Source: Aquamicrobium lusatiense
GTDB lineage: Bacteria > Pseudomonadota > Alphaproteobacteria > Rhizobiales > Rhizobiaceae
Direction: 5' to 3'
Assembly: GCF_014201615.1 (NCBI RefSeq)
Contig: NZ_JACHEU010000001.1
Location: 1,135,631 to 1,199,630 of the forward strand
DNA length: 64,000 bases
Under the pieces are notes generated by a model. The model saw nothing but the letters and a program-made list of their open reading frames with translations. It was not told where the DNA came from and ran no database searches. A program made the position numbers and the translations under genes. Below are positions 18,219 to 27,002 of the stretch, in pieces (within the stretch, counting starts at the first letter, position 1; every line of letters begins with the position of its first letter).

Positions 18219-19537
18219 GCGCGCAGCTTCTGTTCCGGTTCGGGTTGTCCCGCTTGCGGCGCAACCGAGAGATAGGGAGCCAGTGCGGACTGGATCTCCG
18301 CGAGGATCAGGGACTTGCCGAGCGGATAGCCCGATGCGCGAAGTGTTTCCGCGCGGTCCACGACGGCGTGCGGGAAATACTGGAGAAGGGCGGGTTCGGC
18401 CGGTGACAGCCCGGCGAAGGACCGTTCCAGCGCGGCCACGGCCGCCACCGCCTCGGGCAGGTTCCAGTAGTAGCGGATGCGGTCCGCATAGGCGTAGTGA
18501 CGCAGGATCCTGATGGTCGTGTCGTCGGCGCCAGCATAATGCGTTTTCCAGTGGTCTGGACGGGCGAGCATCAGGTTTTCCATCACGGCCGGCAGGGGCG
18601 TGGAGGAAGCGTCGCTGCGATAGAGGCGCACCAGCTCGTCGAGGGCGTAGAGCGCGCGGCGGTAGGCGAAGGTGAGGGCGGGGCCGACCTTCAGAATGGC
18701 GAAGTGGCGCCGCGCCAGAGCATGGAACACGGCGTCCGGCTGGTAATCGGTCGAATGTGCCTCGAATGCCATTTCCGGGTGAGCGTCGAGCGCACGCGAC
18801 AGATCGTCGGGAGCGGCCGGATCCAGAACGTCTATATGGTCGGGGCCGAATTCGACGCCCGGCTGGACCACCAGCCCCGCCACACGCGCAAACGCCTGAT
18901 CAAGCCGGCGCTTGCGGAAAGCGGCAGCATGGCAGGCGATGGTGGCCGAAGCCCGCTCCGGCGTCGTCACCACCAGCGACTGGTGATCGTCTTCGCCCCG
19001 CGCCCCGCCGGGCGGCGGCACCTCTGTTCCGATGATGTAGCTGATGTCGGAAGGGTTGGCGGCGCTGCGTTCGCATATCTCGGCAAGTTCCGCCGCACGT
19101 TCTGCAGCAAGCAGGTCGCCGACCTGCGCGGGCTCGCCGCGGCAGCCTTCGGAGCAGTCGAGATGGATCTTGGTGAAGCCGGCCCGCACATAGGCGGCCA
19201 TCATGTCGCGGGCTTTGGCCATGGCCGTGGCGGAGTCCTCGCGCCGCCATGCCTGCGGTCCAAGGTGATCGCCGCCGAAATGAATCTGTCCGCGATCGAC
19301 GCCGAGCCGGTCGCAGAAGCCGTGAACGAAGGCGATGAAGTCGGCGGGCTGCATGCCGGTGTAGCCGCCGAACTGGTTCACCTGATTGCTGGTGGCCTCG
19401 ACCAGCAGCGTTTTGCCTTCGTCGCGCGCCAGCAGCAGCGAAGCGGTGAGGACGTCAGGATGAGCTGAGCAGACCGCGGTAAGCGCGACGGCCTCCCCGG
19501 CCCGGTTGCGGCGGATCACATCTTGCAGGGCTTTCAT
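18215..19537 (-). CDS. GatZ/KbaZ-family protein, probable D-tagatose-6-phosphate 4-epimerase
   Basis: A 440-residue protein of the family once called the non-catalytic subunit of tagatose-bisphosphate aldolase (PF08013): LLVEATSNQVNQFGGYTGM, IHFGGDHLGPQAW, HLDCSEGC and VGPALTFAYRRALYAL. The aldolase partner (GatY/KbaY) is missing from the locus. A family member in Agrobacterium tumefaciens was shown to epimerise tagatose-6-P to fructose-6-P; the stand-alone context here supports that role rather than aldolase assistance. Both ends overlap neighbours by 4 bases, so it is fully coupled in the operon. The start at 19537 is preferred over an upstream extension through the kinase gene. Confidence 0.87.
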   Translation of the reverse strand: MKALQDVIRRNRAGEAVALTAVCSAHPDVLTASLLLARDEGKTLLVEATSNQVNQFGGYTGMQPADFIAFVHGFCDRLGVDRGQIHFGGDHLGPQAWRREDSATAMAKARDMMAAYVRAGFTKIHLDCSEGCRGEPAQVGDLLAAERAAELAEICERSAANPSDISYIIGTEVPPPGGARGEDDHQSLVVTTPERASATIACHAAAFRKRRLDQAFARVAGLVVQPGVEFGPDHIDVLDPAAPDDLSRALDAHPEMAFEAHSTDYQPDAVFHALARRHFAILKVGPALTFAYRRALYALDELVRLYRSDASSTPLPAVMENLMLARPDHWKTHYAGADDTTIRILRHYAYADRIRYYWNLPEAVAAVAALERSFAGLSPAEPALLQYFPHAVVDRAETLRASGYPLGKSLILAEIQSALAPYLSVAPQAGQPEPEQKLRA

Positions 19538-20475
19538 GAACTTGCTCGTGAAGGTTGGTGGTCCGGGCGCGCCAGCATGGCCGCACCACGCACGCCGCTG
19601 CTGTCGCCGAAACGGGCGAGGGCTATCGAGGGGGTGCGGGTCGGCGCGAGCTTCGCGCTTGCGAAGGCTTGGAGGATGCGATCGGCAATGCCGGGAATCA
19701 GCGTGACGCCGCCGCCCAGAACGACGCGTTCCGGGTCCAGTGTGAGCTGAAGGGTGTGGATGAGTTCGCCAGCCAGGCGCGACCAAGCGGCGATCGTGCG
19801 TTCGGCACCTGCATCGCCGGCCGCCAGCCCGGCCGCCACCGTCTCGCCCGTTGCGGGCGCGGCGTTGAAGGCGGCGGAGATGCGGGCGATGCCGGGGCCG
19901 GACAGATAGGTTTCATAGCACCCTTTCCGGCCGCAGCCGCAGGCAAGCTGTTCAAGCTTCAGATCGTCGAGCAGCCATGCCGGTATGCCGATATGCCCGA
20001 CCTCGCCGGGAAGGCCGGTCCAGCCGCGCGACAGGCGGCCATCGACGCATATGCCACCTCCAACGCCGGTGCCGATGATCAGGCCGAATACGGTCGCCGC
20101 ACCTTCGCCCGCGCCGCCATTGGCTTCCGACAGGGCAAAGCACTTGCAATCGTTCTCGACGGGCAGAAGGGTTCCGACGCGCCGGAAGAGATCCTGTGCC
20201 AGCGGCCTGTTCATCGCGGCGAGGTTGGCCGTATAGGCAAGGCCGCTGGTGTGGTCGACCAGTCCGGGAATGCCGACGCCGATGCGCAGGCCGCTATCGC
20301 CGGCTGCATTGCGCAGCCATTCGACCTGATCACCCAGTGCGTCGATCAGGGCGCCGTAGCCTGATGGCGTCGGTATGCGGCGTCGTTCGAGCGCGTTGAA
20401 GCCACCGTCGTGCAGGCAGGCTTCGATCTTTGTGCCGCCGAGATCAATGCCGCCGTACATCGTCGTCGCCGTCAT
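19534..20475 (-). CDS. ROK-family N-acetylhexosamine kinase (AgaK/NagK-like)
   Basis: A 313-residue ROK sugar kinase: ATP phosphate motif GIDLGGTKIEA, the ROK glycine-rich motif GTGVGGGI, EVGHIGI, and the zinc-binding CGCGRKGCYETYLSG. It phosphorylates the 6-OH of an imported N-acetylhexosamine. ROK kinases for GalNAc (AgaK) are known in proteobacterial Aga pathways. ATGs at 20475 and 20460 are both possible; the former overlaps the upstream gene by 32 bases. Substrate is inferred from the operon. Confidence 0.9.
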   Translation of the reverse strand: MTATTMYGGIDLGGTKIEACLHDGGFNALERRRIPTPSGYGALIDALGDQVEWLRNAAGDSGLRIGVGIPGLVDHTSGLAYTANLAAMNRPLAQDLFRRVGTLLPVENDCKCFALSEANGGAGEGAATVFGLIIGTGVGGGICVDGRLSRGWTGLPGEVGHIGIPAWLLDDLKLEQLACGCGRKGCYETYLSGPGIARISAAFNAAPATGETVAAGLAAGDAGAERTIAAWSRLAGELIHTLQLTLDPERVVLGGGVTLIPGIADRILQAFASAKLAPTRTPSIALARFGDSSGVRGAAMLARPDHQPSRASS

Positions 20476-21592
20476 AGGGGTAGAGGGTGACGCCGGAGAC
20501 GACGCGGTTCAGCTCGCCACCCTCGAACGGATTGTCGACGGTGATGCCGAGCGCCTCGCTCCAGCGCACCGCAAGCAGTTGCGGCAGCAGCACGTAGAGC
20601 ACCGCGCTCCACGCGTCGTTGCCCACGGGCTCCAGCTCGATGTCCGCACCGATGCCGGCGGGCCCGACGACCACCAGTTGGGAGCTTCCGAACTGGCGGC
20701 GGATTTCCCCGATCAGGTCGAGATCGTAACGGCGCGTATGGGGATGGATGGAGACGTTGGCGACGACCAGCGTTCTGTCGTTGAGGATGGCCTTGGGTCC
20801 GTGGCGGAAGCCCAGAGCCGACTCCCATGCCGTGGCGACGCGGCCCCGGGTGAGTTCGAGCACCTTCAGTCCGGATTCCCTCGCTATGCCGGTAAGCGCG
20901 CCGGAGCCGAGGAACACTGCCCGCTCCGGAGGCGAGGAAAGCCGTCTGGCCACGAAAGCTTCCACTGCCCCCAGCGTCTCCGCGGCCTTCTGCGCCAGTG
21001 CCCGCACCGAGGCGCGGATCAGGGCAGGCGAGGCCTTGTCGAGGCAGGCAAGGACGGTCAGCAGCATCGTGGTAAAGCTCGCCGTCATGGCAAAGCCCTG
21101 ATCGTGCGCACCGGCGGGCAGCACAACGGTCTTTTGCCCGCCTTCGCCCGGCCCCTTGCGGCGGGCCAGCTCGCTGTCACCGTTGCAGGTGATGTTGAGC
21201 CTGTCCGCCGCCGGCATGTGCCGGTCGAGAATGTCCAGAACGCCGGTCGTTTCCGAACTGTTGCCGCTGCGTCCGAAGGAGACGACGAGGACGCGTCGGT
21301 CGGTGACGATGAAGTCCTGCGGGGAGGAAACGAGATTGGTCGTGGCGATGGCACGGTGGCGGATGCCGGTGCGCGCTTCGAGATAGGCGCACACGGTTTC
21401 GCCGATGTAGGCGGACGTGCCGGCCCCGCACAGCCAGATCTCCTGTGGCGCGCGCTGGCGGATCCATTCGTGGATGTCCGCAGAATGCCGTGCCAGCTCC
21501 GCCGCGTACTCGCCCCATACGGCCGGCTGCGACTTGATCTCTTCCTCGGTCGTGCTGGCGCTGGAGGGCAGGTCGAGCTTGTGAACGTTCAT
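20444..21592 (-). CDS. AgaS-type SIS-domain aminosugar-6-phosphate deaminase/isomerase
   Basis: A 382-residue protein with two SIS domains. The first begins WLCGAGTSAYIGE and continues VSFGRSGNSSET; the second holds FLGSGALTGIARESGLKVLE. Length and arrangement match AgaS, the main galactosamine-6-P deaminase in E. coli and Shewanella, which yields tagatose-6-P and ammonia. A glutaminase domain is absent, so it is not GlmS. The start at 21592 shares one base with the regulator stop. The pairing with a GatZ-type protein downstream argues for the galacto series. Confidence 0.88.
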   Translation of the reverse strand: MNVHKLDLPSSASTTEEEIKSQPAVWGEYAAELARHSADIHEWIRQRAPQEIWLCGAGTSAYIGETVCAYLEARTGIRHRAIATTNLVSSPQDFIVTDRRVLVVSFGRSGNSSETTGVLDILDRHMPAADRLNITCNGDSELARRKGPGEGGQKTVVLPAGAHDQGFAMTASFTTMLLTVLACLDKASPALIRASVRALAQKAAETLGAVEAFVARRLSSPPERAVFLGSGALTGIARESGLKVLELTRGRVATAWESALGFRHGPKAILNDRTLVVANVSIHPHTRRYDLDLIGEIRRQFGSSQLVVVGPAGIGADIELEPVGNDAWSAVLYVLLPQLLAVRWSEALGITVDNPFEGGELNRVVSGVTLYPYDGDDDVRRH

Positions 21593-22443
21593 CAGCCATT
21601 TCCTTCCGGCGAGGGGTCGGCGCAAATGAGTTCCAGACCCATGTCCTGAATGAGATCGCGTGTCTGCCGGGGCAGGCGGGTGTCGGTGACGATGGTGTGC
21701 ACCTTGTCCAGCCCGCAGATGCGGTGCAGGGCCGGCGAACTGAACTTGCTGGCGTCGGCCAGCACCACGACGCGCTCGCTGGCCGCGATCATGGCGAGGT
21801 TCTGGTGCGCCTCGTCCTCATTGAAGGTGCTGAGGCCGATGACCGGATCGATGCTGTCGCTGCCGATATAGGCTGTGTCGAAATGCATCGTGCTCAGCGA
21901 CGTTTCGACCATGCGGCCGACCAGCGACATGGATTCGGAGCGGAACGTGCCGCCGGGCAGGATGATGGTGTGCTGGCGTGCCGTGCGCAGCGTCTGGACG
22001 ATGTTGAGGCCGGTCGTCAGGATGGTGAGGGGGCTGCCCTCGCGAAGCTCCTCGGCCATCATCTGCATGGTGGAGCCGGAATCGAGGATGATGCGCTGGT
22101 CGCTGCCCGCCAGGCCAGCCGCGCACCGGGCGATCGCGCGCTTGGCTGCGCGGTTGACGACATTCTTGTCCTCGATCAGCGGCTCGAAGATCTGCGCGCG
22201 GTCGGCAGCATTGCGCTCCGCCAGCGACATGGCGAGCGCGATGCGGAATTCAGGCACGCCGCTGCATCCATAGTGGCGGCAAAATCGGATGAGCGTCGGC
22301 TCGCTCACCCCGGTGGCGAGCGCCAGCTCGCGCACGGTCCTGTTCATGAAGCCTTCGCGCTCCTGCTCGATATAGGCCGCGATCCGGCGAAACGATTTGC
22401 TCAGTCGCGGCGCGTCGGCGGCGATGTTCTCAAAAAGCGACAT
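21592..22443 (-). CDS. Chimeric repressor: RpiR-type HTH with DeoR-type sugar-phosphate domain
   Basis: A 283-residue regulator. The N-terminal ~75 residues have the RpiR/MurR helix-turn-helix pattern (LSKSFRRIAAYIEQE; LALATGVSEPTLIRFCRHYG). RpiR proteins normally continue into an SIS domain, but here residues ~95-275 are a DeoR C-terminal sensor domain: DSGSTMQMMAEEL, ILTTGLNIVQTLR, ILPGGTFR, and VVLADASKF. It presumably senses a pathway phosphate intermediate and controls both divergent operons from the 22.44-22.72 kb gap. The start at 22443 follows a TGGAG site. Confidence 0.85.
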   Translation of the reverse strand: MSLFENIAADAPRLSKSFRRIAAYIEQEREGFMNRTVRELALATGVSEPTLIRFCRHYGCSGVPEFRIALAMSLAERNAADRAQIFEPLIEDKNVVNRAAKRAIARCAAGLAGSDQRIILDSGSTMQMMAEELREGSPLTILTTGLNIVQTLRTARQHTIILPGGTFRSESMSLVGRMVETSLSTMHFDTAYIGSDSIDPVIGLSTFNEDEAHQNLAMIAASERVVVLADASKFSSPALHRICGLDKVHTIVTDTRLPRQTRDLIQDMGLELICADPSPEGNG

Positions 22444-22544
22444 GGTCTCCACTTCATCTGCTCCGCCTGCGCGGAATGACATCATTGCCGGAACGCATTC
22501 CGGCAGCATGATATTTGCGCCCGATCAGCCTGACGCAGAATATA

Positions 22545-22570
22545 GTTTTGTTAAAAATTTTTGTCAAAAC
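22545..22570. promoter_or_regulatory. AT-rich palindrome between the divergent aminosugar operons
   Basis: GTTTTG (22545-22550) and CAAAAC (22565-22570) flank a central AAAAATTTTT, giving a 26-bp palindrome with only two mismatched pairs. Additional half-site copies follow (CAAAACCTAG, and GCAAAACTA about 30 bases on). It lies ~100 bases from the regulator start and ~150 bases from the binding-protein start, the natural place for the operator of the chimeric regulator. Confidence 0.55.
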
Positions 22571-22717
22571 CTAGTTGCGCACAAATTAAAATTACGCAAA
22601 ACTACATATCATAAAGCCGGGCAGACAACAAAGGCGCCATGGGGAGAACCGCTGCTGTCCGGGATGGAAGGCGCATCCAAAGGCATCCGGTTACGGACCA
22701 AACAAGGGAACGGCACG

Positions 22718-24016
22718 ATGACGATCAGGATCAACATGACCCGACGGACCGCGCTGGCGGTCATCGCAGCAACGGCAGCCGCCGGCATCGCAGGTTCTGC
22801 GCAGGCGCAGGAAAGCATCACCTACTGGTCGATGTGGAATTCGGGTGAACCCCAGCAAAAGGTCATCCAGAAGGCGATCGACTCCTTCACCAGGGACACG
22901 GGCATCGACGTCAAGGTGCAGTGGATCGGCCGTGACAATCTCAAAAAACTCGCACCCACGCTCAACTCGCCCGTGACGCCGGCCGATCTCGTGGACGGGG
23001 CACAGCGCAATGTCCGGGCGATCCTCGTGTCGACCGGCAGCCAGAGCGATCTCTCCCCGGTCTTCGAGTCCGAGATTCCGGGTGAGGCCGGCACGACCGT
23101 TGCCAGCGTGTTCCCGGATAAATATCTCGATTTCATCACCGCGGAGGGGGCGAAGTGGCTGGTGCCCTATGAGGTGATCACCTCGCAATGGTGGTATGAT
23201 GCCGCCTTCCTGCCGGAGGTTGAGAAGGCGCCGCCGAAGAACTGGGCGGATTTCGTGGCCTTCCTCGACAAGGCCAAGGAGAAAGGCGTTGCGCCGCTAG
23301 CCCTTGATGGCGACATTTCCAACTTCAACCTGTACTATTTCGCGGAAATCGCGGTGCGCCATCTGGGGCCGGGCAAGCTGCGCGAGGCAGTCGCTGATCC
23401 GACCGGCGAGGCCCTGAAGGATCCGCGCATCCTCGAGACCGCGAAGCAGATCGAGGCGCTGGTGAAGGGCGGCTATTTCGCGCCGGGATACAATGCCAGC
23501 AAGTGGCCGGCCATGCAGCAGCTCTGGGCCACCAACAAGGCGGCTGTCATCTTCAACGGTCCATGGATCGTCAGCGAGACGACCACCTATGCCGTGCCCG
23601 GGTTCAAGCCGCGCTCCTTCCCGATGCCGGACGTAGGCGAAGGCGCGCACCAGACGCAGGAAGTGTCCTTCATCGGCTTCGCCATCCCGAAGAAGGCCGC
23701 GAACCAGGAGGCGGCGCAAAAGTTCATCAGCTACTTCCTCGCCAAGGACAGGCTGGCAGGGATCGCCACGGACGCCAAGAACCTCACGCCTCGCGCCGAC
23801 ATTGCCGTTCCCGACGAACTGGCCCCCGCCAAGCAGGCGATCGAGACTTCGCCCGAGGTTCACAGCCAGTTCGACGGGCTGATCGATCTGGATGCAGACT
23901 ATACCGGCAAGGTGCTGATCCCGCTCGTCAACGAGCTTATCTTCGGCGTGAAGAGCGCGCAGGAGTTTCAGGATGCGCTGGTTGAGAATACGGTCACCTA
24001 CCGGCGTCTCAACTGA
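22718..24016 (+). CDS. ABC transporter solute-binding protein (sugar family 1)
   Basis: A 432-residue periplasmic protein. The signal peptide (1-30) contains MTRRTALAV, a twin-arginine-like pair, and ends AGSAQAQ. The mature part has the extracellular sugar-binding family-1 pattern (YWSMWNSGEPQQKVI; NKAAVIFNGPWIVSE). It captures the sugar for the importer. The ATG at 22718 has AGGGA upstream; a long in-frame extension to 22397 runs back through the regulator gene and is rejected. First gene of the plus-strand operon. Confidence 0.93.
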   Translation: MTIRINMTRRTALAVIAATAAAGIAGSAQAQESITYWSMWNSGEPQQKVIQKAIDSFTRDTGIDVKVQWIGRDNLKKLAPTLNSPVTPADLVDGAQRNVRAILVSTGSQSDLSPVFESEIPGEAGTTVASVFPDKYLDFITAEGAKWLVPYEVITSQWWYDAAFLPEVEKAPPKNWADFVAFLDKAKEKGVAPLALDGDISNFNLYYFAEIAVRHLGPGKLREAVADPTGEALKDPRILETAKQIEALVKGGYFAPGYNASKWPAMQQLWATNKAAVIFNGPWIVSETTTYAVPGFKPRSFPMPDVGEGAHQTQEVSFIGFAIPKKAANQEAAQKFISYFLAKDRLAGIATDAKNLTPRADIAVPDELAPAKQAIETSPEVHSQFDGLIDLDADYTGKVLIPLVNELIFGVKSAQEFQDALVENTVTYRRLN

Positions 24017-24080
24017 TCACGCACCATCCGCGGGCAGGCGCGGTGCCTGCCCGTCTCCATCGCATGATGAAGGCGAAGAC

Positions 24081-25109
24081 ATGAAGGACAATCTCAGGAC
24101 CCTGCGCTTCGGCATTGTCGGATGCGGCCTGCGCGGGGCGCTTTACGGGCGTATCCTCCAGCGCCTGCACGGCGTGGAAGTGGCCGCGCTGTTCGATGTC
24201 AGCCAGCCCACAGCGCGCCGGCTTGCCGAAGAGCTGGATGTGCCACTGGCTTCAAGCCTCGACGATCTGACGGGCCGCGATCTCGACGCGGTCGTGATCG
24301 CCACGCCCGACTTCGCGCATGTCGAGCCGGTGCTTGCCGCCACGGCGCGAAAGCTGCACATTTTCCTGGAAAAACCGGTTTCGACCTCGTCTGCGGATGC
24401 CCGCATCATTCGCGATTCCGTGGTCGGTTCCGGAGTGCTGTGCACCGTTGCCTGCATGAACCGATGGCACCCGGTTTTCGGCTCCCTGCTCGGCAGGGTC
24501 CGGGCCGGGGAGTTCGGTGCGGTCATCGCGCAGAACGTGCGGCTCAGCAACAGCCTTGCCGTTCCGTTGGGAATGCTGAAATGGGCAGCGGATTCTTCCC
24601 CCGGCTGGTTCCTCATGCCGCACTCGCTCGATATAGTGGGTGCTGCCGTCGGAGCCCAGCCGGCGCAGGTCTATGCGGCCGGCCGGCGCGGCCTTCTTGC
24701 TGCATCCGGCGTCGATACCTGGGACTCGCTGCAGGCAACCATCAGGTTCGCCGATGGCTCGACGGCCAATGCCGAATCCGTGTGGGTGCTGCCCGAGAAC
24801 TCGCCTTCCCTTGTCGACTTCCGATATGAGCTGATCGGCGAAAAAGCCGTGGCGCGGGTCGACGACCGGGACCAGGGGCTCGAAATCGTTTCCGACAAGC
24901 TCGCCCTGCCGCGGGTGCAGGTCCAGGAAATCGACGGCAGGATCGCGGGTCCCAACCTGCTCATGATCGAAACATTCGTGCAGTCGGTGCGCGAGGGCGT
25001 TCAGAAGGGGCCTGACGTCGTCCACTCGGCGTGGATCACCGAACTTATCGAGGCGATCCACATCAGTGCCGCCGAGGACCGGCCGGTGGATATCGGAGGT
25101 CCCGAATGA
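24081..25109 (+). CDS. Gfo/Idh/MocA-family NAD(P)-dependent oxidoreductase
   Basis: A 342-residue protein: Rossmann motif GIVGCGLRGALYG at about residue 11, DAVVIATPDFAHVEPV, then the family signature EKPVST, and an alpha/beta C-terminal substrate domain. Such enzymes oxidise, reduce or epimerise sugars, and some cleave glycosides by an NAD-dependent oxidation/elimination route. In this operon it may process the imported sugar or a linkage attached to it; its step in the pathway is not defined. The start at 24081 has GAAGG upstream, and the stop overlaps the next ATG. Confidence 0.88.
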   Translation: MKDNLRTLRFGIVGCGLRGALYGRILQRLHGVEVAALFDVSQPTARRLAEELDVPLASSLDDLTGRDLDAVVIATPDFAHVEPVLAATARKLHIFLEKPVSTSSADARIIRDSVVGSGVLCTVACMNRWHPVFGSLLGRVRAGEFGAVIAQNVRLSNSLAVPLGMLKWAADSSPGWFLMPHSLDIVGAAVGAQPAQVYAAGRRGLLAASGVDTWDSLQATIRFADGSTANAESVWVLPENSPSLVDFRYELIGEKAVARVDDRDQGLEIVSDKLALPRVQVQEIDGRIAGPNLLMIETFVQSVREGVQKGPDVVHSAWITELIEAIHISAAEDRPVDIGGPE

Positions 25110-26077
25110 CATCGGATGCCGGGATCACAGCGCAGGGACGCGCCGCCATGACGAGAGGTTCCTCCATTCGCACGACCGCGGCAGCCGTGGACCCGATGCA
25201 CGCTCCCCGCCGCAGGCTGTTCCTGTGGTTCGTGCTGCCGGCGCTGCTTCTCTATGTGGTCTTCTTCATACTGCCCACCATCGCCACGATCTGGATCAGC
25301 TTCCACAAATGGCCGGGCGCCGGCCCCATGGAATATGTCGGGCTGCGCAACTATGAGATCCTCTACTACGATCCGGTTTTCATCAGTTCCTTCATGAACA
25401 CGCTGAAGATCATCTTCATCGTCGGGGGCGCAACCTTCCTGATCAGCTTCGCCCTGACCATGGCCCTGCGCGAAATGGCGGGCCGCAAGGTGGTCAGGTC
25501 GGTCATCTTCTTCCCCAACATCCTGTCTGCGGTGGTGATCTCGATCCTGTGGGGGTTCCTGTTCCAGGCAAACGGCCTCGTCAACAGCATGCTGGCCGGC
25601 ATCGGCATCACCAGCCCGCCGGCATGGCTCAACGAGTCCAACCTCTTCAACGTGATCATGATCGGGCTGGTCTGGGTCTCGACCGGGTTCTACACCACCA
25701 TCCTGATGGCCGGCATCGACCGTATTCCCGCCGACCTCTACGAGGAGGCGGAGCTTGCGGGCGCCAACCCGCTTCAGCGCTTCTGGTATGTGACGCTGCC
25801 GCTCATGTGGGAGATCGTCGCCATGGCCGCGGTGCTGTGGACGATCAGCTCGATCAAGATATTCGAGTTCATCTATGCCTTTGCCGGCGGGGCAGGATAC
25901 CTGCCGTCCACCAAGGTCTGGAACACGGCGCTCTATTCCTACGCGGAAGCCTTCGCATCGCCGGGCACGCCGCGCTATGGCCCCGCCGCCGCCAGCGCCT
26001 TCGTCATGCTCGTTCTCGTCGCCGTTCTGGTCTGGCTCATACGCCGGGCGACGCGCCGCGAAGCTCTGCAGTTCTGA
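25106..26077 (+). CDS. ABC sugar transporter permease 1 (MalF-like)
   Basis: A 323-residue inner-membrane permease with six helices. The EAA loop that docks the ATPase is EEAELAGANPLQRF. A ~40-residue cytoplasmic N tail precedes the first helix. It overlaps the oxidoreductase stop by 4 bases (ATGA) and has GGAGG upstream. An internal ATG (25151) is a possible alternative start. It forms a heterodimer with the next gene's product. Confidence 0.94.
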   Translation: MTSDAGITAQGRAAMTRGSSIRTTAAAVDPMHAPRRRLFLWFVLPALLLYVVFFILPTIATIWISFHKWPGAGPMEYVGLRNYEILYYDPVFISSFMNTLKIIFIVGGATFLISFALTMALREMAGRKVVRSVIFFPNILSAVVISILWGFLFQANGLVNSMLAGIGITSPPAWLNESNLFNVIMIGLVWVSTGFYTTILMAGIDRIPADLYEEAELAGANPLQRFWYVTLPLMWEIVAMAAVLWTISSIKIFEFIYAFAGGAGYLPSTKVWNTALYSYAEAFASPGTPRYGPAAASAFVMLVLVAVLVWLIRRATRREALQF

Positions 26078-26088
26078 GGAGGCCGGCA

Positions 26089-26988
26089 ATGAGTTCCATC
26101 TCCACCCATACCCCACGCGGCCAGTCTTCCCTGCCGGGGACCCTGCGTGCCGGGCTTGAGCGCATTTCGCTGTCCCGGCTCGTGCCGGTCGTGCTCGTGT
26201 GGGCATTCGTTGCCTTCGACATCTTCGTGCTGGGCTGGCTCGTGCTGTCGTCGTTCAAGACGACGCGCGAGATCCTGGAGTTCCCTTGGTCGCTGCCGGC
26301 GGCCCTGCAATGGCAGAACTTCGAGGAGGCCTGGGTGGCCGGCAATTTCGGGGTGGCCGCCATGAACACCCTGATCCTGTCGGTGGCGACGGCCGGCGCC
26401 ACCATTATCATCGCGGCGCCCGCGGCCTATGCGCTGAGCAGGTTCAGGGTTCTGGGCGCCGAGCCGATCACCATGTTCTTCGCGCTCGGCATCGGCATTC
26501 CCGCACAGGTGATCGTGTTGCCGCTCTATGCGCTGATGAGCGCATTCGGCCTGGTCGACAGCCTGAGCGGCCTGTGGGTGCTCTACGTTGCCACGTCGCT
26601 TCCTTTCGCCGTGTTCTTCCTGACGGGCTTCTTCGCCACCATGCCGGCGGAGCTGGAGGAAGCGGCGGCGCTCGACGGTGCATCCCCGTTCCGGACCTTC
26701 TGGTCCATCATGCTGCCGATGGCGCGCTCGGGTATCATCACCCTGTTCATCCTCAACCTGATCGCGCACTGGAACGAGACGATCTTCGCGCTCGTTCTCC
26801 TCCAGTCGCAGGAAAAGGAAACGCTTCCGCTGGCACTGCTGAAGTTCCTGCAGCAGATGCAATACAACGCCGCCAACTGGGGCGGGCTGTTCGCCGGCAT
26901 GTGCATCGTCATCTTGCCCATACTCGCCATCTATTTCTGGCTGGGCAGCAGGATCATCGAGGGCTTCACCCTCGGCGGCAGCAAGTAG
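26089..26988 (+). CDS. ABC sugar transporter permease 2 (MalG-like)
   Basis: A 299-residue permease with six helices and the EAA loop LEEAAALDGASPFRTF. The first helix is WAFVAFDIFVLGWLVLSSF and the protein ends IIEGFTLGGSK, the usual tail of this family. The ATG follows GAGGAGGCC. It lies 11 bases after permease 1 and 14 bases before the sulfatase, in one operon. Confidence 0.94.
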   Translation: MSSISTHTPRGQSSLPGTLRAGLERISLSRLVPVVLVWAFVAFDIFVLGWLVLSSFKTTREILEFPWSLPAALQWQNFEEAWVAGNFGVAAMNTLILSVATAGATIIIAAPAAYALSRFRVLGAEPITMFFALGIGIPAQVIVLPLYALMSAFGLVDSLSGLWVLYVATSLPFAVFFLTGFFATMPAELEEAAALDGASPFRTFWSIMLPMARSGIITLFILNLIAHWNETIFALVLLQSQEKETLPLALLKFLQQMQYNAANWGGLFAGMCIVILPILAIYFWLGSRIIEGFTLGGSK

Positions 26989-27002
26989 GCGGAGGCACTG
27001 TC

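Noticed and set aside
22397..22717. In-frame extension upstream of the sugar-binding protein
   Set aside because: It crosses the promoter/operator gap and the start of the divergent regulator; the signal peptide begins at 22718.
26199..27002. Extension of the sulfatase frame back to 26199
   Set aside because: It is a shadow of permease 2; the sulfatase fold begins at 27003. It also does not supply a signal peptide.
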